DNA of 15,531 bases. Origin: an uncultured Coprococcus sp. GTDB taxonomy: Bacteria; Bacillota; Clostridia; Lachnospirales; Lachnospiraceae. The stretch covers positions 1 to 15,531 of the forward strand of contig URJI01000069.1 of the NCBI GenBank assembly GCA_900548215.1, given 5' to 3'. Position 1 is the stretch's first letter; each line of letters opens with the position of its first letter. Positions 1 through 7,628 of this stretch are shown piece after piece. The notes beneath the pieces are model-generated. The model was not told the DNA's origin. It saw only the letters and a program-made list of their open reading frames with translations, and did not search any database. The position numbers were made by a program, and so were the translations under genes.

Positions 1-717
1 AGTGGCACTGTATGCGCGATAGTGGATGCATTCCCTGGATTCCAGCAGTATGTATATGAGAAAGATGACAATGGAGAGGTTAAAGAGGTTGAGAGATATC
101 TCGTTGTTGCAAATTATGCATACGTTGTAGGTGCGTTTAGCCAGACTCCGTATCAGGTTTGGATGAGACTTGCAAAGAATGCAAGTTACAAGGATGTTCT
201 TACAGAGCTTAAGGCACAGGATATCAACATAGTACAGTATGAAAGTCAGGATAAGGATATTCAGGAGATGCAGGAGTCTCCACTGGTTCTTATCACAAAT
301 GGTCTGTTCTCTCTGTCATTTATAATAGCCATCATACTTTGTACAGTGGGATTTTTGATCTACTGGATAACATCCATCAAGCAGAGAGAGTTGCTGTTTG
401 GTATATACAGGGCTATGGGTATGAGCATGCGTGAGATCAACAAGATGCTTATCAATGAACAGATTTTCAGCTCTGTTCTCGCCAGCCTTGCCGGTTACGG
501 CGTAGGAGCTGCGGCCACAGTGCTGTTTGTAAAGCTTGTGGCTGTCGTGTATCTGCCGGAGTCACACAATATAGCTATTTCAATAGCTGTGAACCCATAT
601 GATCTTGTGAAACTGACAGCAGTGGTAGTATTCATGTTTGTAGTGTGCTTCATAGTAATCAGGACTATCCTGAAGAAGATGAACATAACACAGGCACTTA
701 AACTGGGGGAGGATTAA
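1..717 (+). CDS. FtsX-domain ABC transporter permease, C-terminal part (5' truncated by window)
   Basis: This is the membrane subunit of a MacB/LolCE-type ABC transporter. The frame is open from base 1, so the true start lies outside the window; the GTG at 22 is not a convincing start. The visible 238 residues hold an extracytoplasmic stretch followed by the typical FtsX C-terminal domain. A first membrane segment (bases about 300-375) leads into a cytoplasmic coupling region with KQRELLFGIYRAMGMS and an EI..ML..EQ pattern, then two more membrane segments. The protein ends in QALKLGED, close to the usual end of such permeases. The family exports or extracts peptides, antibiotics or lipoproteins rather than importing solutes; the substrate here is unknown. 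The stop is 3 bases before the first ATPase gene, so the genes are very probably one operon. Family assignment is firm, substrate unknown. Confidence 0.9.
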   Translation, partial: SGTVCAIVDAFPGFQQYVYEKDDNGEVKEVERYLVVANYAYVVGAFSQTPYQVWMRLAKNASYKDVLTELKAQDINIVQYESQDKDIQEMQESPLVLITNGLFSLSFIIAIILCTVGFLIYWITSIKQRELLFGIYRAMGMSMREINKMLINEQIFSSVLASLAGYGVGAAATVLFVKLVAVVYLPESHNIAISIAVNPYDLVKLTAVVVFMFVVCFIVIRTILKKMNITQALKLGED

Positions 718-720
718 TCT

Positions 721-1458
721 ATGAGTGATAATGAAATGAACACAGAATATATATTTGAATCCGCTCCCGCAGAGAATGTCTCTGATATCATGATAGAGGC
801 AAAGGGCATCAAAAGATGTTTCAAATTGGGAAGTGGTGAGGATTTTTATGCACTTAAAGGTATAGACATTCAGATACCGGCAGGAAAACTCACCATATTG
901 AAGGGTCGATCGGGTTCAGGTAAGACGACACTTCTCAATATACTCAGTGCGCTTGATGAGCCTACAGAGGGCGAGATCATTGTGGATGGTCATGAGTACA
1001 GTCAGATGAATGAGAAGGAGAAAGAATTGCTCAGAAGATACAATATAGGATTTGTATTCCAGTCTGTAGCACTTATCCCTATCATGAGCGCTTATGAGAA
1101 CGTGGATTTTGGACTGAGACTTGCGGAGTATGATGGTAACAGGGATGCCAGGATAAGACAGGTTCTGGAACTTGTTGGACTTACATCGAGAATGACACAT
1201 TATCCAAATCAGATGTCAGGTGGTGAACAGCAGAGAGTTGCTATAGCCAGAGCTGTGGCACACAAGCCGAAAGTTATATTTGCAGATGAGCCTACCGGTG
1301 CACTTGACACAGCATCAGGTCTTGCGGTCATGAAGCTGTTCCAGGAACTTGTATATAAAGAGGGGATCACGATAGTCATGACGACACATGATCCGAAACT
1401 GATGGAACTTGGAGATGTGGTGTACGAGATAGAGGATGGTGAGATAGTTGAGCGATAA
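721..1458 (+). CDS. ABC transporter ATP-binding protein (MacB/LolD type)
   Basis: This is the cytoplasmic ATPase that powers the adjacent FtsX-type permease. All catalytic motifs are intact in the 245 residues: Walker A GRSGSGKTT (62-70), a Q-loop near FVFQSVALIP, the signature MSGGEQQR (165-172), Walker B ending in FADEP with catalytic Glu190, the D-loop GALDT, and the switch His223 in TTHD. Length is normal for the LolD/MacB group. The ATG at 721 follows GGGGAGG at 705-712 inside the end of the permease gene, and only 3 bases separate the two genes. A short N-terminal lead of about 25 residues precedes the ABC fold. The next ATPase overlaps its last 11 bases, which implies translational coupling. 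Function as an ATPase is nearly certain; the transported substrate is unknown. Confidence 0.95.
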   Translation: MSDNEMNTEYIFESAPAENVSDIMIEAKGIKRCFKLGSGEDFYALKGIDIQIPAGKLTILKGRSGSGKTTLLNILSALDEPTEGEIIVDGHEYSQMNEKEKELLRRYNIGFVFQSVALIPIMSAYENVDFGLRLAEYDGNRDARIRQVLELVGLTSRMTHYPNQMSGGEQQRVAIARAVAHKPKVIFADEPTGALDTASGLAVMKLFQELVYKEGITIVMTTHDPKLMELGDVVYEIEDGEIVER

Positions 1459-2533
1459 GCATTTATTCAAAAAGAAAAAGAAAGATACTGCGGAAACTGA
1501 ATCTATAGCACCTGAGATGACTGCTGAGGCATACGAAGGTGATGACAGCCGGGAGTATGTATATGGCATGGAGGATGCATCTGGGGATTCATCAGACGAT
1601 TCATCTGATACAAACAGCGGTGATAGCGGTAAGATGATGGCTGAAGATGACAATATCATATCCTGCGACAGCCTTGTAAAGATATACAAGACGGATGACG
1701 TGGAGGTTATGGCTCTTCAGGGACTTGAACTCAACATAAAATACGGAGAACTCATGGCAGTCATAGGTAAATCCGGTTCGGGAAAGTCTACACTGCTCAA
1801 CATGATAGGCGGGCTTGAGCGTCCTACAGCCGGAAAGCTGTATGTGGATGGAAAAGATCTGTTTGCTATGACGGATAAAGAACTGGTGGAATACAGAAAG
1901 CATACTGTAGGTTTTGTATGGCAGAAGAATTCAAGAAATCTGCTTCCATATATGACGGCAATTGAGAATGTTCAGGTTCCAATGTATTTTGATAAGGACA
2001 ACAAGGAGGATAAATACGCCAGGGCGCATGATCTTTTGTGCAAGGTGGGACTTGAGGACAAGATAAACTCCTATCCATCGCAGATGTCAGGTGGTGAGCA
2101 GCAGAGGGTAGCCATAGCAATAGCACTTGCTAATAATCCTAAGATACTTCTTGCGGATGAGCCTACAGGTGCGGTCGACACCAAGACATCGAATATGATT
2201 CAGGATCTGTTCAGAAAGTTAAATGAAGAACTTGGAATCACGATAATAATAGTTACCCATGATATCAGCCTGGCTAATAAGGTTGGGCGTGTTGTCATGA
2301 TAGCAGATGGCAAGATAAGTACTGAGAAGATCATGAAGGAATCATATAAAGACAGGATGAATGAGCTTGCGACTGATGGATTCTCATCAGATGATTCACA
2401 CGAAGAGTTCTCAATCCTTGATAAGGCAAATCGTGTACAGATCAGTCCTGATATGCTTGCTGCGGCTGGAATCGACAGCAACAAGGTAAAGGTCCAGGTG
2501 GAAAACGGAAAGGTTATAATCACCAAAGAGTAG
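1448..2533 (+). CDS. Second ABC transporter ATPase with acidic N-terminal extension and AbrB-like C-terminal hairpin
   Basis: This is a second, distinct ATPase of the same transporter locus (361 residues). The start is a TTG at 1448 lying inside the end of the upstream gene (11-base overlap), with GAGG at 1432-1435 as likely ribosome binding site; no ATG lies close enough to preserve the Lys-rich start. Residues 1-70 are an extension with a KKKKK run and then Ser/Asp/Glu-rich sequence. The ABC domain has Walker A GKSGSGKST (107-115), signature MSGGEQQR (213-220), catalytic Glu238 in ADEP and switch His271. The Q-loop region reads VGFVWQKNSRNLLPY, a variant I associate with FtsX-type systems of Firmicutes. 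After the ABC fold an acidic linker leads to residues 329-361, where NRVQIS...LAAAGI..NKVKVQVENGKVII resembles a single SpoVT/AbrB swapped-hairpin unit. Its role is unknown; protein oligomerisation is one guess. ATPase call firm, tail assignment moderate. Confidence 0.9.
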   Translation: MSDKHLFKKKKKDTAETESIAPEMTAEAYEGDDSREYVYGMEDASGDSSDDSSDTNSGDSGKMMAEDDNIISCDSLVKIYKTDDVEVMALQGLELNIKYGELMAVIGKSGSGKSTLLNMIGGLERPTAGKLYVDGKDLFAMTDKELVEYRKHTVGFVWQKNSRNLLPYMTAIENVQVPMYFDKDNKEDKYARAHDLLCKVGLEDKINSYPSQMSGGEQQRVAIAIALANNPKILLADEPTGAVDTKTSNMIQDLFRKLNEELGITIIIVTHDISLANKVGRVVMIADGKISTEKIMKESYKDRMNELATDGFSSDDSHEEFSILDKANRVQISPDMLAAAGIDSNKVKVQVENGKVIITKE

Positions 2534-2561
2534 TCTTATACTGTGGCAGATTATAATTGCC

Positions 2562-2590
2562 TTGTGCGGCAAGCCCAAATATATTATAAT
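2562..2590 (+). promoter_or_regulatory. Putative promoter of the lipoprotein gene
   Basis: A perfect -10 TATAAT (2585-2590) stands 17 bases after TTGTGC (2562-2567), which matches the -35 consensus only in TTG. It lies in the 143-base gap after the second ATPase gene, about 87 bases before the lipoprotein start, and no terminator was seen in that gap. The lipoprotein may therefore be read both from this site and by read-through from the ABC operon. Confidence 0.4.
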
Positions 2591-2676
2591 GAACTCTGTG
2601 TTATGGAAAAAAACGATGCGTGGCAATGCGTGAAAATTATGCAGCTGCATCAATAAAAAGAAAGGTTGGTAGTCTT

Positions 2677-4269
2677 ATGAGGAAAAAAGGTTATGTGAAG
2701 ACCTTATCTCTGCTTCTGGTAACAACACTTGCAGCAGGTACAGTTCTTGCTGGTTGCGGTAAGAAGAAGGTAGATTATAATATGGGGGATGACGGTAATG
2801 GCGGCGGAGGCGGAAAGCTCGCAACCAGACTTAATGTTCCCGAGTCATATGATGGAAAGCTCAGTGATATTGATAGTGAGACAGGACTCACAGATGTATC
2901 AATAAAGGCAACAGAGATATCTGTTCCAGATACGGATAAGATGTCTATATATAAGTATGATGCGAATTCAATCGACAGTGATTACAAGAAGCGCATATGC
3001 GAGAGTTTCTATGATGTGAGCGCCGGTATATACGAGTACAATTGGGATAAGCCATATAAGGGAGATGTCGAAAGAGAGATCGAATTGGCACAGAGTATGG
3101 CAGATCAGGCTACAAGCGACGACGATAAGTCATATTTTGACAGTTATATAGACTCACTCAAGGAGGAGCTTAAGAATGCTACAGAAGAGAGAGTTGGAGC
3201 AGGTGAATATACTGCAGATGCATTTGTCGGCACTGTAGGTTCGAATATGTATATGATCTCATTCAATACAGGAGATTCCGGTTCAGGTGGTGGATTTGAT
3301 ATAGACTATTATCCATCGGATCAGATGATAAACTACAAGCCAAAGGAAGGTGCAGCAAGCGTATACTGTTATAGTGGTGAGTATTACGATGGAGAGGATT
3401 CGGCAAACTCAGCAGCGCTTAGCAAAGAGGATGCATCACAGAAGGGAATAGATTTTCTTGCATCATGCGGAATAACAGACGTAGTTGAGACCGATGTGAC
3501 AGACCTCATCTGGGAGTACAATGACGCATCATACAACATAGTAGCAGCAGAGAAGAATGGATATATGGTAACATATAAGAGATCGATAGATGGCATTGCG
3601 CCATATACACCAAGTGTGTATGGAATAGATTCCCTCACAAGCGGCGATACATGGTATGATACAGTTGATGAGACATTCCAGTTGTCAATAGATGACAATG
3701 GTATAGTCCAGGCAAATTGCGTTGATGCTTTAAAGGCTACAAAAGACAAGCAGGATAACGTGGATCTTCTTTCCTGGGATGATATATTGAAGAAGCTCCC
3801 AACTGCTGTGAATACTTATTACAAAGACAACAAGACACAGTATAGCACGGTAGAGTTTAACGATGTGAGTCTCACTTATTATAAGGTTAAGGATGGAGAC
3901 GGTTATAAGTATACTCCGGTATGGGCGTTTGCTCAGTGCGAGAAGAATGATAACGGTGATCTGGACAAAGATTACCCTATCCAGCTCATAATGCTAGATG
4001 CAACAAGTGGTGAACTCGTCGACTTGAAGGCACTTCTTGATACCAATTCATATATGGATGACGCTATAAGCAGTACTATTGACGGTGTAGATGAAGACGG
4101 TGATATGATTATCAGCGGTGATGATACGGGAGATATGACTCTTGAGGATTCCACTGATGACATGTCAGATGACGGTGATTCTGCGTCGGACGATGATGCG
4201 GTAGATATCAGTGATCTGGATGTTGATCTCGGAGATTCTGTTGTGACAGAGGAATCAAGCGAGCAGTAA
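2677..4269 (+). CDS. Large Asp-rich lipoprotein of unknown function, linked to the ABC transporter
   Basis: This is a secreted, membrane-anchored protein of about 530 residues; I do not recognise a named domain. The ATG at 2677 is preferred over the in-frame GTG at 2620 because it has AAAGG at 2661-2665 upstream and directly gives a lipoprotein signal peptide: a positive start (MRKKGYVK), a hydrophobic core, and the lipobox LAGC with Cys27. A Lys-rich and then Gly-rich linker (a GGGGG run) follows, as in many tethered Gram-positive lipoproteins. The middle is rich in Tyr and Asp, with no membrane segment. The last 70 or so residues are strongly acidic (Asp/Ser/Glu). Position right behind the ABC module and before a strong terminator suggests it is an extracytoplasmic partner of that transporter, but the function is not demonstrated by the sequence. 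Confidence 0.85.
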   Translation: MRKKGYVKTLSLLLVTTLAAGTVLAGCGKKKVDYNMGDDGNGGGGGKLATRLNVPESYDGKLSDIDSETGLTDVSIKATEISVPDTDKMSIYKYDANSIDSDYKKRICESFYDVSAGIYEYNWDKPYKGDVEREIELAQSMADQATSDDDKSYFDSYIDSLKEELKNATEERVGAGEYTADAFVGTVGSNMYMISFNTGDSGSGGGFDIDYYPSDQMINYKPKEGAASVYCYSGEYYDGEDSANSAALSKEDASQKGIDFLASCGITDVVETDVTDLIWEYNDASYNIVAAEKNGYMVTYKRSIDGIAPYTPSVYGIDSLTSGDTWYDTVDETFQLSIDDNGIVQANCVDALKATKDKQDNVDLLSWDDILKKLPTAVNTYYKDNKTQYSTVEFNDVSLTYYKVKDGDGYKYTPVWAFAQCEKNDNGDLDKDYPIQLIMLDATSGELVDLKALLDTNSYMDDAISSTIDGVDEDGDMIISGDDTGDMTLEDSTDDMSDDGDSASDDDAVDISDLDVDLGDSVVTEESSEQ

Positions 4270-4291
4270 CTTAATAATAAAAAACAGATAC

Positions 4292-4328
4292 CTTCAGGTG
4301 TGTTTTATGACACACCTGAAGTTTTTTT
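4292..4328 (+). terminator. Strong intrinsic terminator after the lipoprotein gene
   Basis: An 11-base perfect stem (4292-4302 with 4311-4321, CTTCAGGTGTG and its complement) is extended by one T-A pair around a 6-base loop and followed by seven T residues (4322-4328). It starts 23 bases after the lipoprotein stop and insulates the copper operon from upstream transcription. Confidence 0.95.
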
Positions 4329-4362
4329 ATGGTGGAAATAATTATCAATAGCCAAATAAATA

Positions 4363-4391
4363 TTGACATATACCCCTATGGGGTATATACT
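4363..4391 (+). promoter_or_regulatory. Promoter of the csoR-copA operon
   Basis: A consensus -35 TTGACA (4363-4368) and a near-consensus -10 TATACT (4386-4391) are separated by exactly 17 bases. The spacer is almost entirely filled by the inverted repeat described in the next entry, so a repressor bound there would block RNA polymerase. Transcription would start near 4398, leaving a leader of about 90 bases before csoR. Confidence 0.85.
4368..4388 (+). promoter_or_regulatory. CsoR operator: perfect inverted repeat
   Basis: The sequence is ATATACCCC, a 3-base centre TAT, then GGGGTATAT: a perfect 9+9 inverted repeat. G/C runs flanked by TAT are characteristic of CsoR-family copper operators (the Bacillus subtilis copZA operator has the same look). 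It sits between, and touches, the -35 and -10 hexamers. With csoR as the first gene downstream, copper-responsive autorepression is the natural inference. Confidence 0.85.
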
Positions 4392-4490
4392 GCAAACGCT
4401 GTGACAGAAATATTTCAGACTTTATAAAAAAATGATTAGAAGAATGTTAATCATACAACAAGAAGATAATATGTCAGGAGGGTCGACGAT

Positions 4491-4826
4491 ATGGCGGAAG
4501 GAAAAAAACATAGTTGTTGCTGCGGAGAGAGCGCTGGGGATATTGAGGAGAGGACAAAGCTGCGGAGCAGCGATGAATATAAAAAACTGATGAACAGACT
4601 TAACCGCATAGAGGGACAGATCAGAGGTGTCAAGGGAATGCTTGAGAAAGATGCTTATTGTACTGATATAGTTCTTCAGGTGTCGGCTATCAATGCCGCG
4701 CTTAATAGTTTCAACAAGATGCTTCTTGCAGAACATATAAGAACGTGCGTGGCAGAGGATATAAGGGCTGGCAGGGAAGATACACTTGAGGATCTGGTAA
4801 ACACTATCACAAGGCTCATGAAGTGA
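4491..4826 (+). CDS. csoR: Copper-sensing transcriptional repressor CsoR
   Basis: This is a 111-residue all-helical CsoR/RcnR-family repressor that releases DNA when it binds Cu(I). The family core LNRIEGQIRGVKGMLE (37-52) is present, followed by the Cys-His-Cys copper ligand set at Cys57 (in DAYC), His82 and Cys86 (in HIRTC). This set marks the Cu(I) subgroup rather than nickel or formaldehyde sensors. Ahead of the core is a tail with His7 and three consecutive cysteines (9-11) that is not needed for the fold and may add a metal site. The ATG at 4491 has an excellent AGGAGGG (4476-4482) with 8-base spacing. It is the first gene of the operon, 63 bases before copA, and downstream of an operator fitted into the promoter, so it very probably represses itself and copA. 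Confidence 0.95.
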   Translation: MAEGKKHSCCCGESAGDIEERTKLRSSDEYKKLMNRLNRIEGQIRGVKGMLEKDAYCTDIVLQVSAINAALNSFNKMLLAEHIRTCVAEDIRAGREDTLEDLVNTITRLMK

Positions 4827-4889
4827 TATGAAGGCTCAGGATCATCAAGACATAAAGGATATACATGATATTAGAAAGAAGGCGATGGT

Positions 4890-7526
4890 GTGGATAAATA
4901 CAATGTAACAGGCATGAGCTGCAGTGCTTGCAGCTCGAGAGTTGAAAAAGCCGTATCAAAGGTGGACGGTGTGACGGTGTGTCAGGTCAATCTGCTGACA
5001 AATTCCATGATGGTTGACGGCACAGCAAGCAGCCAGGAGATCATAGATGCAGTTCAGATGGCGGGATACGGTGCCAGTCCGGTATCTTCCGGAAATGGAA
5101 AATCCGGCGCTAATACAGCAAAGATCGCAGAAGAGGATGAGACTGACAAAGCATTTGCGAATATGACAAAGAGAATGTGGTCGTCGATCGTCATATTGAT
5201 ACCGCTTATGTATATCTCCATGGGGCATATGATGTGGAACTGGCCGCTGCCGTCATTCTTCGATGGTAACCACGTGGCTATGGGACTTGCTCAGATGCTG
5301 CTCACTATACTTGTTATGATTATAAATCAGAAGTTTTTTGTGAGTGGATTTAAGGGCATGATACACGGGGCACCTAACATGGATACGCTGGTTGCGATGG
5401 GATCAGGAGCATCATTTATATACAGCGTGTATGTATTGTTTGCCATGACTGCTGCACAGACTGCTGGGGATATGGACAGAGTCATGACACTTATGCATGA
5501 TTTCTACTTTGAGTCAGCAGCGATGATACTGGCACTTATCACAGTGGGCAAGACACTGGAGACATATTCCAAGGGAAGAACAACGGATGCACTTAAGGGC
5601 CTTATGAATCTTGCACCGAAGACTGCTGTCTTACTCAGAGATGGCAAGGAGGTAGAAGTATCTATAGATGAGGTTCAGGTTGGTGATGTATTTGCAGTGA
5701 AGCCTGGTGAGAGTATTCCGGTTGACGGAATTGTAATTGAGGGTGACTCGGCAGTTGACGAGTCGGCTCTGTCTGGTGAGAGTATCCCGGTTGACAAATC
5801 AGAGGGCAGTCATGTGTCTGCGGCTACGATAAATCAGTCGGGTTATCTGAGATGCAGGGCAACCCAGGTCGGAGCTGATACCATATTGTCCAAGATAATC
5901 AATATGGTGAGTGATGCTGCGGCATCAAAGGCACCTATAGCAAAGCTTGCAGATAAGGTTTCAGGTGTGTTTGTGCCTGTTGTAATAGGCATAGCTATAG
6001 TGACCATGATAGTATGGGCCGTAGCTGGTAAGGAGGCTGGATATATCCTTGCAAGAGGAATCTCTGTTCTTGTTATAAGCTGTCCTTGTGCGCTGGGACT
6101 TGCAACTCCTGTGGCGATCATGGTTGGAAATGGAATAGGAGCAAAGCATGGAGTTCTCTTCAAAACTGCTGCAGCACTTGAGGAAATGGGAAAAACAGGT
6201 ATAGTAGTTCTGGACAAGACAGGAACCATCACCAAGGGAGAACCGGTTGTCACAGATGTCATAGCAGCTTCCGGTATCACAGACAGAGAACTTATAAAGA
6301 AGGCTGTGGCACTTGAGAGCTACAGTGAGCATCCGCTTGCAAAGGCTGTTGTGAGTTATTGGAGAGAAAAAACAGATAACACCGGCCACTTAGATGCTGC
6401 AGGCAGCCTTGAGATAAAGGAGTTCAAGGCTGTGGCGGGAAATGGACTGAGCGCGGTGGTAGATGGAAGACATACCGTTGGCGGAAATAGAAAGTATATA
6501 GAGATATTTGCTAGGGTCAGCGACGATATGTCCGCACCGGCAGAAAAGCTTGAGCTGCAGGGAAAGACTCCTATGTATTTTGCAGAGCGCAAAGACGGAG
6601 AAAAAGACTACAGACTGCTCGGAATAATCGCTGTTGCTGACGTGGTGAAGGATGACAGCAGGGATGCCATAAAACAGATGCAGGATATGGGCATGTCGGT
6701 TGTCATGCTGACAGGAGACAACGAAAGAACTGCCAAGGCCATCGGAATGCAGGTTGGTGTCGACCGTGTAATTGCAGGTGTTATGCCTGATGGAAAAGAA
6801 GCGGTTGTGAGAGAGCTGATGGAACAGGCAAATGTGATAATGGTTGGCGACGGTATAAATGATGCTCCGGCCTTAACCCGTGCAAATATAGGTGTGGCAA
6901 TAGGAGCGGGTACTGATATCGCAATAGATGCCGCTGATGTGGTGCTCATGAAGAGTGAGCTTACAGATGTGGCTGCAGCCATAAGGCTTAGCATGGCGAC
7001 GCTAAGGAATATCAAAGAAAATCTTTTCTGGGCGTTCATATACAATATCATAGGTATTCCGCTTGCGGCCGGAGTATGGATACCGATATTTGGCTGGACG
7101 CTCAATCCGATGTTTGGAGCACTAGCCATGAGTCTCTCAAGTTTTTGCGTTGTAACAAATGCACTGAGGTTGAATTTGACAGACATTTATGATAAAAATA
7201 TAAGATATAGAATAAAGGATAAGTACAGAGTAAGCAGTTCGCCAGAGGAAGGCTTGTCAAATGCTGCTGGTGATGGATGTACGAATGATATGAAAAAGCA
7301 TAAGGAGGATGGCAAGATGACAAAGACAATGAAGATAGAGGGAATGATGTGTGGACACTGTGAGGCAAGAGTCAAGAAAGCGCTTGAGGCACTTGCAGAG
7401 GTCGAGAGTGCAGAGGTGAGCCATGAGACTGGTACTGCGGTTGTGACTCTTTGCCAGAGTGTTGATGATAGTGTGCTCTCTAAGGCTGTGGAAGACCAGG
7501 ACTATAAGGTGCTGTCAGTGGAGTGA
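4890..7526 (+). CDS. copA: Copper-exporting P1B-type ATPase CopA with N- and C-terminal heavy-metal domains
   Basis: This 878-residue inner-membrane pump expels Cu(I) using ATP. It starts with GTG at 4890 (AGAAGG at 4877-4882); the later ATG at residue 9 would cut into the metal domain. The order is: N-terminal HMA domain with GMSCSAC (Cys11, Cys14), membrane segments, actuator domain with SGES (295-298, the common variant of TGES), the transmembrane copper motif CPC (398-400), phosphorylation site DKTGT (Asp442), the P1B-specific SEHPL (His481-Pro482), TGDN, and GDGINDAP near 653-660. Two last membrane segments follow. An unusual tail then holds a linker rich in Gly, Asp and Lys and a second HMA domain (about 810-878) with GMMCGHC (Cys821, Cys824). 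Most bacterial CopA proteins carry their HMA domains only at the N terminus. The tail can also be initiated separately (see 7317). Regulation by CsoR is inferred. Confidence 0.96.
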   Translation: MDKYNVTGMSCSACSSRVEKAVSKVDGVTVCQVNLLTNSMMVDGTASSQEIIDAVQMAGYGASPVSSGNGKSGANTAKIAEEDETDKAFANMTKRMWSSIVILIPLMYISMGHMMWNWPLPSFFDGNHVAMGLAQMLLTILVMIINQKFFVSGFKGMIHGAPNMDTLVAMGSGASFIYSVYVLFAMTAAQTAGDMDRVMTLMHDFYFESAAMILALITVGKTLETYSKGRTTDALKGLMNLAPKTAVLLRDGKEVEVSIDEVQVGDVFAVKPGESIPVDGIVIEGDSAVDESALSGESIPVDKSEGSHVSAATINQSGYLRCRATQVGADTILSKIINMVSDAAASKAPIAKLADKVSGVFVPVVIGIAIVTMIVWAVAGKEAGYILARGISVLVISCPCALGLATPVAIMVGNGIGAKHGVLFKTAAALEEMGKTGIVVLDKTGTITKGEPVVTDVIAASGITDRELIKKAVALESYSEHPLAKAVVSYWREKTDNTGHLDAAGSLEIKEFKAVAGNGLSAVVDGRHTVGGNRKYIEIFARVSDDMSAPAEKLELQGKTPMYFAERKDGEKDYRLLGIIAVADVVKDDSRDAIKQMQDMGMSVVMLTGDNERTAKAIGMQVGVDRVIAGVMPDGKEAVVRELMEQANVIMVGDGINDAPALTRANIGVAIGAGTDIAIDAADVVLMKSELTDVAAAIRLSMATLRNIKENLFWAFIYNIIGIPLAAGVWIPIFGWTLNPMFGALAMSLSSFCVVTNALRLNLTDIYDKNIRYRIKDKYRVSSSPEEGLSNAAGDGCTNDMKKHKEDGKMTKTMKIEGMMCGHCEARVKKALEALAEVESAEVSHETGTAVVTLCQSVDDSVLSKAVEDQDYKVLSVE
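7302..7308 (+). promoter_or_regulatory. Internal ribosome binding site within copA
   Basis: AAGGAGG lies 8 bases before an in-frame ATG (7317), exactly at the junction between the linker and the C-terminal metal-binding domain of copA. This is as good a site as those of the annotated genes in the window. It falls at KKHKEDG, where the encoded residues are linker and therefore free to vary. Chance occurrence cannot be excluded. Confidence 0.55.
7317..7526 (+). CDS. Nested CopZ-like copper chaperone, in-frame inside copA
   Basis: Initiation at ATG 7317 would give a 69-residue free protein sharing its frame and stop with copA. It begins MTKTMKIEGMMCGHCEARVK and has the full beta-alpha-beta-beta-alpha-beta length of CopZ/Atx1 chaperones (about 68-70 residues), with the Cys-x-x-Cys Cu(I) site in the usual place near residue 12. 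No separate copZ gene is present in the operon, although csoR-copA loci of Firmicutes often have one. Alternatives are that it is only a fused domain, or the relic of an earlier copA-copZ fusion. Escherichia coli makes a chaperone from copA by a different route, programmed frameshifting. The domain is certain; its separate production is an inference. Confidence 0.5.
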   Translation: MTKTMKIEGMMCGHCEARVKKALEALAEVESAEVSHETGTAVVTLCQSVDDSVLSKAVEDQDYKVLSVE

Positions 7527-7628
7527 AGGCCATACGCGAGATGCTATGACGGTAAAGATGAATACAGAGTAGGTGATTCGTAAAAGATGGATGACAGACA
7601 GAAGCGTAGCGTGAAAGGCAGATGATAT

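Noticed and set aside
2557..2572. Terminator after the second ATPase gene (TTGCC/GGCAA stem)
   Set aside because: Only five pairs and no T tract follows; it overlaps the -35 of the lipoprotein promoter instead.
2620..2676. Longer start (GTG 2620) for the lipoprotein
   Set aside because: It would put 19 extra residues before a complete lipoprotein signal peptide and has no ribosome binding site; ATG 2677 is better.
4432..4454. Hairpin (ATGATTA/TAATCAT) in the csoR leader
   Set aside because: Seven weak pairs with a nine-base loop and no other riboswitch-like features; not enough for a regulatory call.
6608..7186. Minus-strand frame of 192 codons opposite copA
   Set aside because: It lies wholly within the conserved catalytic part of copA and its translation is Ser/Ile/Ala low-complexity typical of an antisense shadow.
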